This document shows positions 27,980 to 37,016 of a DNA stretch of 64,000 bases, in pieces. Under the pieces are notes generated by a model, which saw nothing but the letters and a program-made list of their open reading frames with translations, was not told the DNA's origin and made no database searches. Source of the DNA: Photobacterium sp. SKA34 (GTDB lineage Bacteria > Pseudomonadota > Gammaproteobacteria > Enterobacterales > Vibrionaceae); assembly GCF_000153325.1 (NCBI RefSeq), contig NZ_CH724141.1, forward strand, positions 1,362,588 to 1,426,587, in the 5' to 3' direction. The position numbers and the translations under genes are program-made. The stretch's first letter is position 1. Every line of letters starts with the position of its first letter.

Positions 27980-29296
27980 ATGAAAGATCCACATCAGTAT
28001 TCAAAAGTGCCTAAAGGGCGATTATCACGCCTATCGAAACTAGGCTCGTTGGCGTCAAGAGTGGCAACTGGCATGGTTGCTGAAGGAGTGAAACAGTTAG
28101 CTTCAGGACATCGTCCTAAAGCCAGTGAATTACTCTTAACGCCAAAAAATGCTCAACGTGTGGCTGAGCAATTAGCACAGTTACGCGGGGCTGCGATGAA
28201 AGTAGGTCAACTTTTATCTATGGATGCTGGTGATTTACTCCCGAAAGAACTAACTGAACTGCTATCTCGTTTGCAAGCTGATGCGAAACCTATGCCGATT
28301 AGCCAATTGAATCATGTGCTCATTGCTAATTGGGGAGAAGATTGGCAAGACAAATTTTCTCAATTCTCGTTTTATCCAGTTGCTGCCGCATCAATAGGAC
28401 AAGTTCATAGAGCTAAGACTAAAGACGGTCGAGATATTGCTTTAAAGATACAGTACCCAGGTATAGGAGAAAGCATTGATAGTGATGTACATAATGTTTC
28501 AACCTTACTAAATGTATCGGGATTGATCCCTAAGTCTATTGATGTGTCAGATTTGTTAGACGAAGCGAAAAAACAGTTACATGCTGAAGCTAATTATCAG
28601 CAAGAAGCACAATATCTTAAACAATTTCGCCAGTTACTTTCAGGTGATGCACGCTTTTTGATCCCTGAGATATATGATGATTTAACATGTGAAACGATCC
28701 TTGCGATGAGTTTTGTCGATGGAATAGAAATAGAGCAATTGGCAAAACAATCCCAAGAGGTACGTGATGAGGTGATGGCATTAGCCTTTACCTTATTGTT
28801 CAAAGAAGTGTTCGACTTTCGATTGGTGCAAACCGACCCTAATTTTGCTAACTATCGTTATAACCTCACAACTAATCAGTTTATCTTGCTTGATTTTGGT
28901 GCCACACGTGAGTATCCCGAGCATGTTTCTGAAGGTTATCGCCAATTGATGACTGGTGCGGTGAAAAATGATCGTGAGTCTATGCTTAACGCGTTAAAGC
29001 AAATAGGCTTTTTTCATCAGCAAATTGAAGATGTCGCACAACAAGCTGTAGTGAATTTATGTCTAGAAGCCTGTGAGCCATTAGCGTTTGATGGTGTGTA
29101 TGATTTCGGTGTAACGGATATGGGGAAACGCATTCGCGATGCTGGTAGTGTGTTAAGTATGAATAGTGGTTATTGGCATACGCCGCCCGCTGATGCTATT
29201 TTTTTACACCGCAAATTGGGTGGTTTATATTTGTTGGCAGCCAAGCTTAAAGCAAGAGTGAATGTTCATGCGTTATTTCAGTCTTATATTAGCTAA
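27980..29296 (+). CDS. ABC1/ADCK (AarF/UbiB-like) atypical kinase
   Basis: This 438-residue protein kinase-like member of the ABC1 family carries the N-terminal KxGQ motif (GAAMKVGQLLSMD), the Ala-rich nucleotide loop in AAASIGQVHRAK, the lysine in IALKIQYPG, a catalytic-loop-like VQTDPNFANYRY, and the DFG equivalent LLDFGATREYPEH. Family members support ubiquinone or other isoprenoid-lipid synthesis as ATPases or kinases. No long C-terminal transmembrane pair is seen, unlike UbiB, so it is an orphan ABC1 paralogue rather than UbiB. It is 64 bp after the photolyase gene and may be co-transcribed with it. Confidence 0.88.
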   Translation: MKDPHQYSKVPKGRLSRLSKLGSLASRVATGMVAEGVKQLASGHRPKASELLLTPKNAQRVAEQLAQLRGAAMKVGQLLSMDAGDLLPKELTELLSRLQADAKPMPISQLNHVLIANWGEDWQDKFSQFSFYPVAAASIGQVHRAKTKDGRDIALKIQYPGIGESIDSDVHNVSTLLNVSGLIPKSIDVSDLLDEAKKQLHAEANYQQEAQYLKQFRQLLSGDARFLIPEIYDDLTCETILAMSFVDGIEIEQLAKQSQEVRDEVMALAFTLLFKEVFDFRLVQTDPNFANYRYNLTTNQFILLDFGATREYPEHVSEGYRQLMTGAVKNDRESMLNALKQIGFFHQQIEDVAQQAVVNLCLEACEPLAFDGVYDFGVTDMGKRIRDAGSVLSMNSGYWHTPPADAIFLHRKLGGLYLLAAKLKARVNVHALFQSYIS

Positions 29297-29515
29297 TGTT
29301 GAATAACCCGTTAAATATTCTCTAATAATATTAACTTGTAAAATCACGTAAAACCTAAAGTTCAAGCCGTTATTGTTTAGAAATTTGAGCGTATATTTTT
29401 ACAATCAAATATTGTTCGTTTTTTATTAGACATTAGATCCCTATTTGATAGTATGCCTCGTAATATTTGTATGATGAATATGCATCAAAGTATGCAGTAA
29501 TCTTAAGAGAGTAAC

Positions 29516-30505
29516 ATGGCAGGTAAGCATGTATCTTATGCGGTACAAAACTATGACGCATTGTCCCATAAGCCTCAGGATGTATCTAAGATAGCACTTG
29601 TCACGGAAGGTGGAGGTCAAAGAGGGATTTTTACCGCAGGAGTATTGGATTCATTTTTAGATCAGGATTTTAATCCGTTCTCACTAATGATTGGTACGTC
29701 TGCAGGCTCGCTTAATTTAGCGTCTTATATTTGCGGTCAAAAGAAACATGCTTTTAAAGTGATCACAGAAGCAACGACTAATCATCACTTCTTTGATGTG
29801 TATCGTTTCTTATTTGGTCGCGAAGGGCTTGATCTAGAATGGTTAATGCAGCAAACCCAGACACGCTTTGAGCTTGATTGGCATCAAGGTCGACAGAATA
29901 TGCGTAATCGAACTGTACTCGCATCAGCAAGTAATACGGTTAGTCATCAAGCGGCGTATTTTAATTTAAATACTGATAATTGGTCGTTGGCATTAAAAGC
30001 TTCATGCGCAATCCCTGTTTTAAATAGACAACCAATCTACTCACAAAACGAATATTGGGTTGATGGTGGTTTATCTGCACCAATTCCTGTTCAAGAAGCC
30101 TATGAGCGCGGTTATCGTCATATTGTTGTGATCCGCACTGTGCCTATTGATACATCATTTGATCATTGCTGGATGAGTAATATTCGTCGTGCATTAGGCC
30201 AATCAAAAGCTGCAGGTATGATTGAGATGTTGTTAGAACATGAAGATAACTATAGAAAAACACAAGAGTTTCTGAGTAATCCGCCTGATGATGTTACTAT
30301 TTATGAGATTCATCCGCAAAAAGCTTTAAAGTCAAAAATGATAGGTAGTGATATGCGATCGTTAGAAGAAGATTACAGCCTTGGCTATCAATCAGGTAAG
30401 TATTTTTTAAACACTGTGGGTCGCTATATTGATATTGATGAACCCCTTTGCGATGTATCCCATTTAATGGGAGAAGAAGTCAGTGATTTATGTAAGTTTG
30501 CATAA
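29516..30505 (+). CDS. Patatin-like phospholipase (YjjU/RssA-like)
   Basis: This 329-residue serine hydrolase has the oxyanion motif VTEGGGQRGIFTAGVL, the nucleophile elbow GTSAGS and the catalytic Asp in WVDGGLSAPIP, giving the patatin Ser-Asp dyad. It probably cleaves acyl chains from phospholipids at the cytoplasmic side. The ATG is preceded by AAGAGAG. It lies 18 bp before a PldB-like hydrolase, so the two form a small lipid-hydrolase operon. Confidence 0.9.
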   Translation: MAGKHVSYAVQNYDALSHKPQDVSKIALVTEGGGQRGIFTAGVLDSFLDQDFNPFSLMIGTSAGSLNLASYICGQKKHAFKVITEATTNHHFFDVYRFLFGREGLDLEWLMQQTQTRFELDWHQGRQNMRNRTVLASASNTVSHQAAYFNLNTDNWSLALKASCAIPVLNRQPIYSQNEYWVDGGLSAPIPVQEAYERGYRHIVVIRTVPIDTSFDHCWMSNIRRALGQSKAAGMIEMLLEHEDNYRKTQEFLSNPPDDVTIYEIHPQKALKSKMIGSDMRSLEEDYSLGYQSGKYFLNTVGRYIDIDEPLCDVSHLMGEEVSDLCKFA

Positions 30506-30523
30506 TAATTATAAGAAGTTGTC

Positions 30524-31501
30524 ATGGCTAAACAAAATTGTGAGAGGGATTTTGTTACCAAGGAGTCGGTTTTTACGCATCTAATGGCGAGTGAAGTCCA
30601 TTATATGTGGCAGAAGAGGGAGCAAGGTGAATTTAAAGGTGTTGATGGAATACCGATCAGGTGGATAAGTATTCGGCATCCTCAAAATGAGCGTTGTGTT
30701 GTCATCGTTAATGGGCGTAATGAGAGCTTCTGGAAATATCAGGAGCTATGTTATGAGTTATCTCGTAAAGGCTACGATGTGTACGCTTATGATCATCGTG
30801 GTCAAGGCGCATCAGGGCGATTAACGAACGATAGCGAACTTGGGCATGTGATTTGTTTTGATGATTATGTGTCAGACCTTCATTTATTTATTACAAATGT
30901 TGTTGGAAAACAAGCATACAGACAACGGTTTTTATTAGCTCATTCAATGGGAGGTGCGGTAGCAACATTATATTTAGAACGTTATCAAACTCATTTTAAT
31001 GCCGTTGTTCTTAATGCACCTATGTTTGGTATCAATCTTCCTGTACCGTTAAAATTAGTAGCCTCTTCAATCGCAAAAATTATCGAGCATTATCAAACAC
31101 AACCGTCTTATGTGTTTGGATATAAGCCGTATCACGAAGCGCCTTTTGAAGAAAATGATCAATGCCAAAGTCAAATACGTTACGTTTGGGCAAAGCATTT
31201 GTATCAGTGCCATCCAGAACTGCGTGTTGGTGGTCCTAGTGCTCGATGGGTATGGCAAGCATTAGCTGCCGCGAAAAGCTGTATACGGGATGTAGATCAT
31301 ATTCATACGCCCGTATTATTGTTGCAGGCAGGTGACGATACAATTGTCGATAATGATTCTCATCATCTTTTTTACTCTAAGTGCTCAGAGTGTCAAATAA
31401 AAGTGATCCCACATGCTCGACATGAATTATTAATGGAAAAAGATTGCTTACGTAATCAAGCATTAGAAGATACGTTAGATTTTTTTGAGACTTATAGTTA
31501 A
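30524..31501 (+). CDS. pldB: Alpha/beta hydrolase, lysophospholipase L2 (PldB) family
   Basis: This 325-residue alpha/beta hydrolase has YAYDHRGQGAS, the nucleophile elbow LLAHSMGGAVA, a late Asp in LLQAGDDTIVD and the catalytic His in PHARHELLMEKD. This matches the E. coli PldB pattern of monoacyl-phospholipid hydrolysis. Its position behind a patatin suggests the two act in sequence, first on diacyl and then on lyso-phospholipids. No signal peptide is seen; PldB is known as an inner-membrane-associated enzyme. A bidirectional terminator follows. Confidence 0.87.
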   Translation: MAKQNCERDFVTKESVFTHLMASEVHYMWQKREQGEFKGVDGIPIRWISIRHPQNERCVVIVNGRNESFWKYQELCYELSRKGYDVYAYDHRGQGASGRLTNDSELGHVICFDDYVSDLHLFITNVVGKQAYRQRFLLAHSMGGAVATLYLERYQTHFNAVVLNAPMFGINLPVPLKLVASSIAKIIEHYQTQPSYVFGYKPYHEAPFEENDQCQSQIRYVWAKHLYQCHPELRVGGPSARWVWQALAAAKSCIRDVDHIHTPVLLLQAGDDTIVDNDSHHLFYSKCSECQIKVIPHARHELLMEKDCLRNQALEDTLDFFETYS

Positions 31502-31534
31502 TGATTTAGTGTTATTCATGAGTGAGATAAATAA

Positions 31535-31571
31535 AAAGCCCAGCATAGCTAATAGATTATGCTGGGCTTTG
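31535..31571. terminator. Bidirectional terminator between pldB and lipoprotein gene
   Basis: AAAGCCCAGCATA and TATGCTGGGCTTT pair around a 10-base loop. The genes on both sides converge on it. Confidence 0.88.
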
Positions 31572-31597
31572 TTATATTTTAAAGAGAGTAATGCTAT

Positions 31598-32446
31598 TTA
31601 CTGACAAATAAACCAAGAGCGTGCATCTGCTTCTATTACCGCTCCTTTATACCAAGGTAGTGGATCAATTTCAGGCGCAATACGAATATCGCCTTTTAAC
31701 TTTTCAGTCGCTAATACACTAACGCGGTTGTCATTTACACTTTGGATTTTACCTTTGTAAGTCACACCATAAGCTTCGTCTTTAGTCTTCTTATACATAC
31801 ACACAGTTTCACCTACGTGTGTAGCAATGAAGCCAGTCTCTTCAGTCCAAGGTTCTTGTTCTGGTGCAGGTGTTTCTTTTTCATTAAAGAGTGCCGCTTG
31901 AGACTGGTTTGATGGGACAACCTTTCTATGTACAGAGTAGGGTTGATAACCAAGAAGTTTAGCGCCATCAATCCAAGCGACTTTATCAACATCTTTGTTT
32001 TCAATGACACGCATCGGGACAAATGGCCCTGTAGGACAAACATCAGCCCATAGATCTGTAGATGTAATACGTGCAGAGAAAATAGGTGTTTCATCTGGAG
32101 TATTAGGGTGACTCACACACCAGGCATCAGTATCTTGGTTGATCATGGTGCCAGAGTTAGCTTTACATGTTTTATTGGCTAATTGATAAAATTGTTCAAT
32201 ATCTTGTTGCGCTTGTTCGGCACTTGCAGAGCAGTAACGATAACTAAAAGAGAAGGTTTCTTTAGGGTAAAACATACCTTTATCAACAACCGTACCTTGG
32301 CTACGTGTTGCATCAGAAGTCATAAATTGGCTAGCTATCGTTTTGAAACTTTTTTCAACTGGTGCTGGCGGCGGTGTTGATGAACAACCCGCAACGGTAG
32401 CAATAAGACCTGCTAGTGATACTCGGGTTAAAAGGGTTTTGCGCAT
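31598..32446 (-). CDS. Uncharacterised lipoprotein
   Basis: This 282-residue protein starts with a lipoprotein signal peptide (SLAGLIATVAGCSS) followed by a Pro-rich linker. The body has six or so cysteines (for example in YCSASA, KTCKA, AWCVSH, DVCPTG, VCMYKK, WFICQ), consistent with a disulfide-bonded periplasmic protein. I do not recognise the domain. The residue after the lipid Cys is Ser, which favours outer-membrane sorting. It is a single-gene unit on the minus strand. Confidence 0.7.
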   Translation of the reverse strand: MRKTLLTRVSLAGLIATVAGCSSTPPPAPVEKSFKTIASQFMTSDATRSQGTVVDKGMFYPKETFSFSYRYCSASAEQAQQDIEQFYQLANKTCKANSGTMINQDTDAWCVSHPNTPDETPIFSARITSTDLWADVCPTGPFVPMRVIENKDVDKVAWIDGAKLLGYQPYSVHRKVVPSNQSQAALFNEKETPAPEQEPWTEETGFIATHVGETVCMYKKTKDEAYGVTYKGKIQSVNDNRVSVLATEKLKGDIRIAPEIDPLPWYKGAVIEADARSWFICQ

Positions 32447-32632
32447 TCTTGCCCCCAGAAATACTCTTCGTATGTATAAATAAAAAGATAGAATTAATTA
32501 TTAAGTGTATAGGGGACAACAGAACGTGCGAGGAATCAAGAAATTATTCTGTAAAATAAAATGTATTTTTTATTTTTCAAGGGCTTAGATTGAAAATTAA
32601 TTACATTTTTATCACTTTGTGATTTTTAATAA

Positions 32633-32662
32633 GAAAAAGCCCACAAATTTTCATTTGTAGGC
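32633..32662 (-). terminator. Terminator of the DyP peroxidase gene
   Basis: On the minus strand, GCCTACAAAT pairs with ATTTGTGGGC around a GAAA loop, followed by TTTTTC. Confidence 0.85.
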
Positions 32663-32681
32663 ACATTGACGACACGATAGA

Positions 32682-33620
32682 TCAATCGGCGAAAGTATTC
32701 ATTAATGTTTGTGAAGGTACAAAGTAGTGAGTACCTGTTTTTGCTTCCACAAAATCCAATAAGCGATCGTAGTTACCATTTTCATCAGCATAAATCATTT
32801 GTTTCAATGAAATATCTAAAATTTCCGGTGAGGCTGCAAAACCGATAAACATCGTGCCATGTTCTATAGCATTACCAAATGGACGGTTCTGACGTAGCAT
32901 TTTAATTTCTTGATCATCAATAATAACTTTACTCTTATTATTGTGCGCCCAAGCGGGTTTCTGATTATCATCAAGTTCAATATCGTCAAGCTTAGTTCGA
33001 CCAATAACTTGCTCTTGGTATTCTGTGGTTTGTTTATCCCATAAGCCTTGACGATCTACGTAGCGCTGTACGGTTAAGTAAGTCCCGCCTTGGTGGATAT
33101 CACTGTCATTTTCGACTAAAACGGCATTAAAACGAGCTTCATTTTTTGGGTTTTCAGTTCCATCAACAAAATCGATCATATCGCGGTTGTCTAGGTATTT
33201 AAAACCTTGAATATCTTCAATTAAATTAGCTATAGGTTGAAGAGCTGCGGCAATGTATTTCGCTGCTTGAAAATTAAGATCCATACGCTCAGATTTTATC
33301 ATGATGAAAATATCTCCCGGTGTGCTTGGGAAGTTACGTTCGCCGTCAGTCATAGCAATGAAATCATGTAATAAAGATGGCGCTTGAACATCAGGGAAAA
33401 CGGTAGACCAACCTTTAATTGAAATACCGATGGTTAAAGAAAGGTTTGCTGAAGGGTCTTTTTGCGCGATGGATTTTTCAATAATTTGAATTTTGGCAAA
33501 GATTTTTGTTACGTCATCATTCTTAATCTTTTCTTTGAAAATAAAGGTGAGGTATTCAGCGAAAGTATTCGGATTAGAAATAGCACCTGGTTGTGCAAGT
33601 TCAGATAATTGAGCGTTCAT
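32682..33620 (-). CDS. DyP-type haem peroxidase (class B, YfeX-like)
   Basis: This 312-residue cytoplasmic haem peroxidase has the GxxDG motif FVDGTENP with distal Asp153, proximal haem ligand His226 (AWAHNNKS) and distal Arg243 (MLRQNRPFG), near-identical in position to the well-studied DypB residues. It uses hydrogen peroxide to oxidise dyes, Mn(II) or other substrates; the natural substrate is unknown. No signal peptide or encapsulin-targeting C-terminal tail is obvious and no encapsulin gene is nearby. It is a single-gene unit with a 463-bp upstream region. Confidence 0.93.
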   Translation of the reverse strand: MNAQLSELAQPGAISNPNTFAEYLTFIFKEKIKNDDVTKIFAKIQIIEKSIAQKDPSANLSLTIGISIKGWSTVFPDVQAPSLLHDFIAMTDGERNFPSTPGDIFIMIKSERMDLNFQAAKYIAAALQPIANLIEDIQGFKYLDNRDMIDFVDGTENPKNEARFNAVLVENDSDIHQGGTYLTVQRYVDRQGLWDKQTTEYQEQVIGRTKLDDIELDDNQKPAWAHNNKSKVIIDDQEIKMLRQNRPFGNAIEHGTMFIGFAASPEILDISLKQMIYADENGNYDRLLDFVEAKTGTHYFVPSQTLMNTFAD

Positions 33621-34083
33621 AATAAAAACCTTTAAATTTTTTTACTACGCTACGCTTTTTATACTCATAACTACAGTGTGATTAATGTAATGTTAAATTA
33701 CTAAATGTCGTTCATGGGTGGCGACATAACGTATTGACATAAATGCGTTATTTTCTTTTATCATATGCTTAAGTCAAAAATGTTGGCGTATGTTTTGGGT
33801 AAGTAACAAGTTCAAAATGTTTTTATATTCATACGTTGTTAATTAAAGCTTATATATAAATAACCTGAGTCAAATATGTCTAAATATTAAACGTTTTTTA
33901 TTTGCCAAGAACTTCTATTAGTACGCTTGTTATTAGTTATTGACTAGTCATTTTCAGTTATTTTTGTAACTTTATTACATGAACATCGATTGGATCACAA
34001 AGTTAAATTTATCAGCTTAACTCCTCGAATTTCCTTTGATACTAAGTAAATCATAATGACACAGGTTACTTTAGGAGGTTGTT
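33621..34083. other. Divergent intergenic region
   Basis: No gene is seen. The region serves as promoter for the peroxidase gene (minus) and the small protein gene (plus). It is AT-rich with no operator I can name. Confidence 0.6.
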
Positions 34084-34281
34084 GTGTCTATTAACTCTAT
34101 CGATTATTCAGAGATTTCTTCCGTATCATCTAAGTGGGAGCACAAGGATGAGTCGGCCACCAATATTGCTGAGGGTAAAAAACAACAAGCTGCAGCAAGA
34201 CGACGCATAGAGCTTTTCCGTGATATTCAAGCGAGTGGACTTACCATTGCTGAAGCGCGAGAGTTAGGGTTATTTCATTAA
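34084..34281 (+). CDS. Small uncharacterised protein, 65 residues
   Basis: A GTG start with an ideal AGGAGG five bases upstream strongly supports translation. The protein is hydrophilic, without signal peptide or cysteines. Its second half, KKQQAAARRRIELFRDIQ followed by SGLTIAEARELGLFH, should form a basic helix and a short second helix. It resembles small basic gammaproteobacterial proteins of unknown role, but I cannot name the family. It stands alone between the peroxidase and trxC. Confidence 0.7.
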   Translation: MSINSIDYSEISSVSSKWEHKDESATNIAEGKKQQAAARRRIELFRDIQASGLTIAEARELGLFH

Positions 34282-34472
34282 TGACAATAAAGGATTAACA
34301 CTCATTTTATTGTGACACTGTCACTATAAGTGTGGGAGTTTCAGAATCAGCATTGTAAGCATCATTAAATAACAACAAGTGAAATTTTATGGGATGCGAT
34401 GTTTGCATCCCATCTATGATAAGTGAAGTGTCATCGTGATTTTTTGAATCTTGCTCGCTACATTAGGCTCTG

Positions 34473-34509
34473 ATAGTTTTAGACTATTGCTGTAATAATA
34501 TGAATCATA
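34473..34509 (+). promoter_or_regulatory. Candidate OxyR-binding site upstream of trxC
   Basis: ATAGTTTTAGACTAT at 34473-34487 fits the OxyR half-element ATAG-N7-CTAT exactly at the outer boxes. After a 7-base spacer a second, weaker element begins (ATAATATGAATCATA). It lies 63-99 bp before trxC, an OxyR target in E. coli. The second element is poor, so the call is tentative. Confidence 0.5.
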
Positions 34510-34571
34510 TTGTTTTTTACTATGCAAAAGGTAAAGTAACAAAAAAGTAAGTTTTTAAATGGATTATTACA

Positions 34572-35006
34572 ATGACTACAATCACCACTCGCTGCCCACA
34601 CTGTAAATCATTAAACCGCATGCCTTCAGATCGTATTAATGACGAAGCGACCTGTGGCTCATGTAAAAATAAGTTATTTGATGGTATGCCTATAGAAGGC
34701 ACTGAAGATAATTTTTCAACGCTATTAAAAAGTGATAAGCCTGTCGTAGTTGATTTTTGGGCTCCGTGGTGTAACCCATGCGTCGGTTTCGCTCCTGTAT
34801 TTACAGATGTATCTAAAGAGCGTGATGGTCAAATTCGTTGTGTGAAGATTGATACTGAAGCACAACAAGCATTAGCTGCTCAATACCGTATTCGTAGTAT
34901 TCCAACAATTATGGTGTTTAAAGAAGGCAAGATGGTTGACATGTTAAATGGTGCAATGCCGAAATCGCATTTCGATCAATGGTTAAATGAAGTACTTACA
35001 AAGTAA
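34572..35006 (+). CDS. trxC: Thioredoxin 2 (TrxC) with WCNPC active site
   Basis: This 144-residue protein has the Trx2-specific N-terminal zinc module (two CxxC pairs, TRCPHCKS and ATCGSCKN) followed by a thioredoxin fold with VVDFWAPWCNPCVGFAP, the cis-Pro in SIPTIMVF and KEGKMVD. It reduces protein disulfides, with zinc release as a redox sensor in the E. coli enzyme. The active site reads WCNPC where WCGPC is usual, which may alter the redox potential. It is a single gene with its own terminator. Confidence 0.93.
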   Translation: MTTITTRCPHCKSLNRMPSDRINDEATCGSCKNKLFDGMPIEGTEDNFSTLLKSDKPVVVDFWAPWCNPCVGFAPVFTDVSKERDGQIRCVKIDTEAQQALAAQYRIRSIPTIMVFKEGKMVDMLNGAMPKSHFDQWLNEVLTK

Positions 35007-35032
35007 ACATTACTAATTAATTATACATCCTC

Positions 35033-35064
35033 AAAAGCCGGACATTTATTGTGTTCGGCTTTTT
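35033..35064 (+). terminator. Terminator of trxC
   Basis: GCCGGACA pairs with TGTTCGGC-type sequence (one G-T), flanked by AAAA and TTTTT. Confidence 0.82.
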
Positions 35065-35242
35065 GTTGTTAATTGAGTTCGCTGTACAACAAATCAACAG
35101 ATATGCGTTAAAGGTTTTATATGAGGGATTATTTGCTCATATAGTATTCATTTGCTCTTTGGATATACGAATAATGAGAAATGATATTGTTATTGTGAGC
35201 AAGATCTCTATATACTCTCGCCTCGGTCAGAACAGTTAAGTT

Positions 35243-35336
35243 CAGCCACCTTATTTTACAAGCTGTCACCAGGGATAAGTGAACGACCCACGGAGTTGGA
35301 CCGGCGTTATTTGTAGCTTGTTAATTTAGGTGACTC
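35243..35336 (+). ncRNA. Candidate structured leader RNA upstream of nupC (possible riboswitch)
   Basis: The segment has nested complementary arms. An outer helix pairs 35244-35251 with 35328-35335 (CACCT/AGGTG core, one mismatch). An inner perfect 7-bp helix pairs ACAAGCT at 35258-35264 with AGCTTGT at 35315-35321. The closed interior is unusually G/C-rich for this neighbourhood (CACCAGGG, CGACCCACGGAGTTGG, ACCGGCG). It ends 160 bp before nupC. It matches no riboswitch class I can recall. A nucleoside- or purine-related ligand would suit the downstream transporter, but that is guesswork. Confidence 0.45.
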
Positions 35337-35496
35337 GTATGTTGTATTATTGGGCGAACACATTCATATTTTTAGCGTTTTATAACGTTAATCCTACCTT
35401 TTTTGCTTTTTCCCCAAAAGTAATCGTTCCTCAATGGCAGCAAACAGCAATACCTTCATTATTCGACACCCATTTAAAAAACAGCAGGACGAAATA

Positions 35497-36762
35497 ATGC
35501 AGTTGTTAATTACATTAGCTGGTATCGTAGTACTGGTTCTATGCGCAGTGGCGCTTTCTGATAATAGAAAGGCGATCAATTGGAGAACCGTTGGCGGTGC
35601 TTTATTCTTACAAGCAAGCTTTGCCGCTCTTGTACTTTATGTACCCATTGGTCAGAAGATGCTAGGTGCAATGAGTGACGGTGTTGCTGGCCTTCTTAGT
35701 TTCGCTGATGTTGGTATTAATTTTGTTTTCGGTGATTTAGCTAATATTCAAAAAAGTGGTTTTGTTTTTGCCATTCGTGTACTTCCTCTTGTTATTTTCA
35801 TCAGTGCTTTAATTTCTCTCCTTTATTACTTTGGCATTATGCAATGGGTAATTAAAGTTTTGGGTGGTGGTATCCAAAAACTATTAGGTACAAGTCGCGC
35901 AGAATCTTTGGTTGCCACAGGTAATATCTTCCTTTCTCAAGGTGAATCTCCTCTTCTTATTCGTCCATTTCTTGCAAAAATGACACGTTCTGAGCTTTTC
36001 GTGGTGATGACCTGTGGTATGGCGTCAGTAGCAGGTTCCGTATTAGGTGGCTATGCAGGATTAGGTGTTGATCTTAAGTATCTGATTGCTGCAAGTTTTA
36101 TGGCTGCCCCCGGTGGTTTACTAATGGCTAAAATTCTTGTACCAGAACAAGAAACGCCAATGGAACAAACTGAGATCGAGATGGCGAAAAGTGAGCACAG
36201 TAATGCTATCGACGCATTAGCTGCTGGTGCAATGAATGGTATGAAAGTATCTGTTGCGATTGGTACTATGCTCATTGCTTTTGTTAGTGTGATCGCAATG
36301 GCTAATGCTGGCCTTGAAGGGGTAGGGCATTGGTTAGCAAGTATTACGGCAACGATTGGTCTTGATTCTGCATCACATTGGTTTGCTACAACACCACTAA
36401 CGATGCAAGCTATTTTGGGCTATGTTTTCTCGCCACTTGCTTTTGTTATCGGTGTACCGGCAACAGAAATGTTAAAAGCAGGGACTTTTATTGGTGAGAA
36501 GCTTATTCTCAATGAATTTGTTGCTTTTATGGACTTCGCAGCGGTTAAACAAACTTTATCTGAACATACTCAAGTAATCGTTACTTTCGCATTATGTGGT
36601 TTTGCGAATATTGGTTCTATTGCTATTCAAATTGGTTCAATTGGTGTCATGGCACCTGAACGCCGTGGTGATGTTGCAAAACTAGGCATTAAAGCCGTTT
36701 TAGCGGCAACATTAGCTAACTTAATGAGTGCGGCGCTTGCTGGTATTTTTATCGGATTATAA
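35497..36762 (+). CDS. nupC: NupC-type concentrative nucleoside transporter (CNT family)
   Basis: This 421-residue inner-membrane symporter imports nucleosides with protons or sodium. CNT hallmarks are visible: FVFGDLANIQKSGFVFAIRVLPLVIFISALISLLYYFGI, GTSRAESLVATGNIFLSQGESPLLIRPFL, MTCGMASVAGSVLGGYAG, and the C-terminal CGFANIGSIAIQIGSIGVMAPERR. The chosen ATG has AGGA seven bases upstream and starts directly in the first helix (MQLLITLAGIVVLV); a longer frame adds 21 polar residues. Substrate range (pyrimidine versus all nucleosides) cannot be read from sequence alone. The structured leader upstream suggests RNA-level control. Confidence 0.93.
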   Translation: MQLLITLAGIVVLVLCAVALSDNRKAINWRTVGGALFLQASFAALVLYVPIGQKMLGAMSDGVAGLLSFADVGINFVFGDLANIQKSGFVFAIRVLPLVIFISALISLLYYFGIMQWVIKVLGGGIQKLLGTSRAESLVATGNIFLSQGESPLLIRPFLAKMTRSELFVVMTCGMASVAGSVLGGYAGLGVDLKYLIAASFMAAPGGLLMAKILVPEQETPMEQTEIEMAKSEHSNAIDALAAGAMNGMKVSVAIGTMLIAFVSVIAMANAGLEGVGHWLASITATIGLDSASHWFATTPLTMQAILGYVFSPLAFVIGVPATEMLKAGTFIGEKLILNEFVAFMDFAAVKQTLSEHTQVIVTFALCGFANIGSIAIQIGSIGVMAPERRGDVAKLGIKAVLAATLANLMSAALAGIFIGL

Positions 36763-36789
36763 GCGTTACAAATAGTATAAAAATTCATA

Positions 36790-36817
36790 GCCGTAGAGTT
36801 TACTCTGCGGCTTTTTT
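36790..36817 (+). terminator. Terminator of nupC
   Basis: GCCGTAGAG pairs with CTCTGCGGC around TTTA, followed by six T. Confidence 0.9.
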
Positions 36818-37016
36818 ATACGTTATTATTTAATAATAACTCATATCCTATTGTTATTTAATACTAATTAATATCAGCTAAAAAGAAGGAAGCTATCTAA
36901 TTTTATGGATAAAAAATAAAATATAACAAGATTTTGTAAATAATTTCCTTGTCACCATGAGTATCGACGCTTATCATTGCGACGAGCCTTATTTTTGTTC
37001 ATTATTTTTAGGTATT

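Noticed and set aside
35051..35239. 62-codon open frame between trxC and nupC
   Set aside because: It begins inside the trxC terminator, lacks a ribosome site and has no recognisable protein features; the region is better read as the nupC leader.
35221..35340. tRNA or known riboswitch (purine, TPP, c-di-GMP, cobalamin, glycine) at the nupC leader
   Set aside because: No T-arm or acceptor-stem pattern and none of the consensus cores I know; kept only as an unclassified leader.
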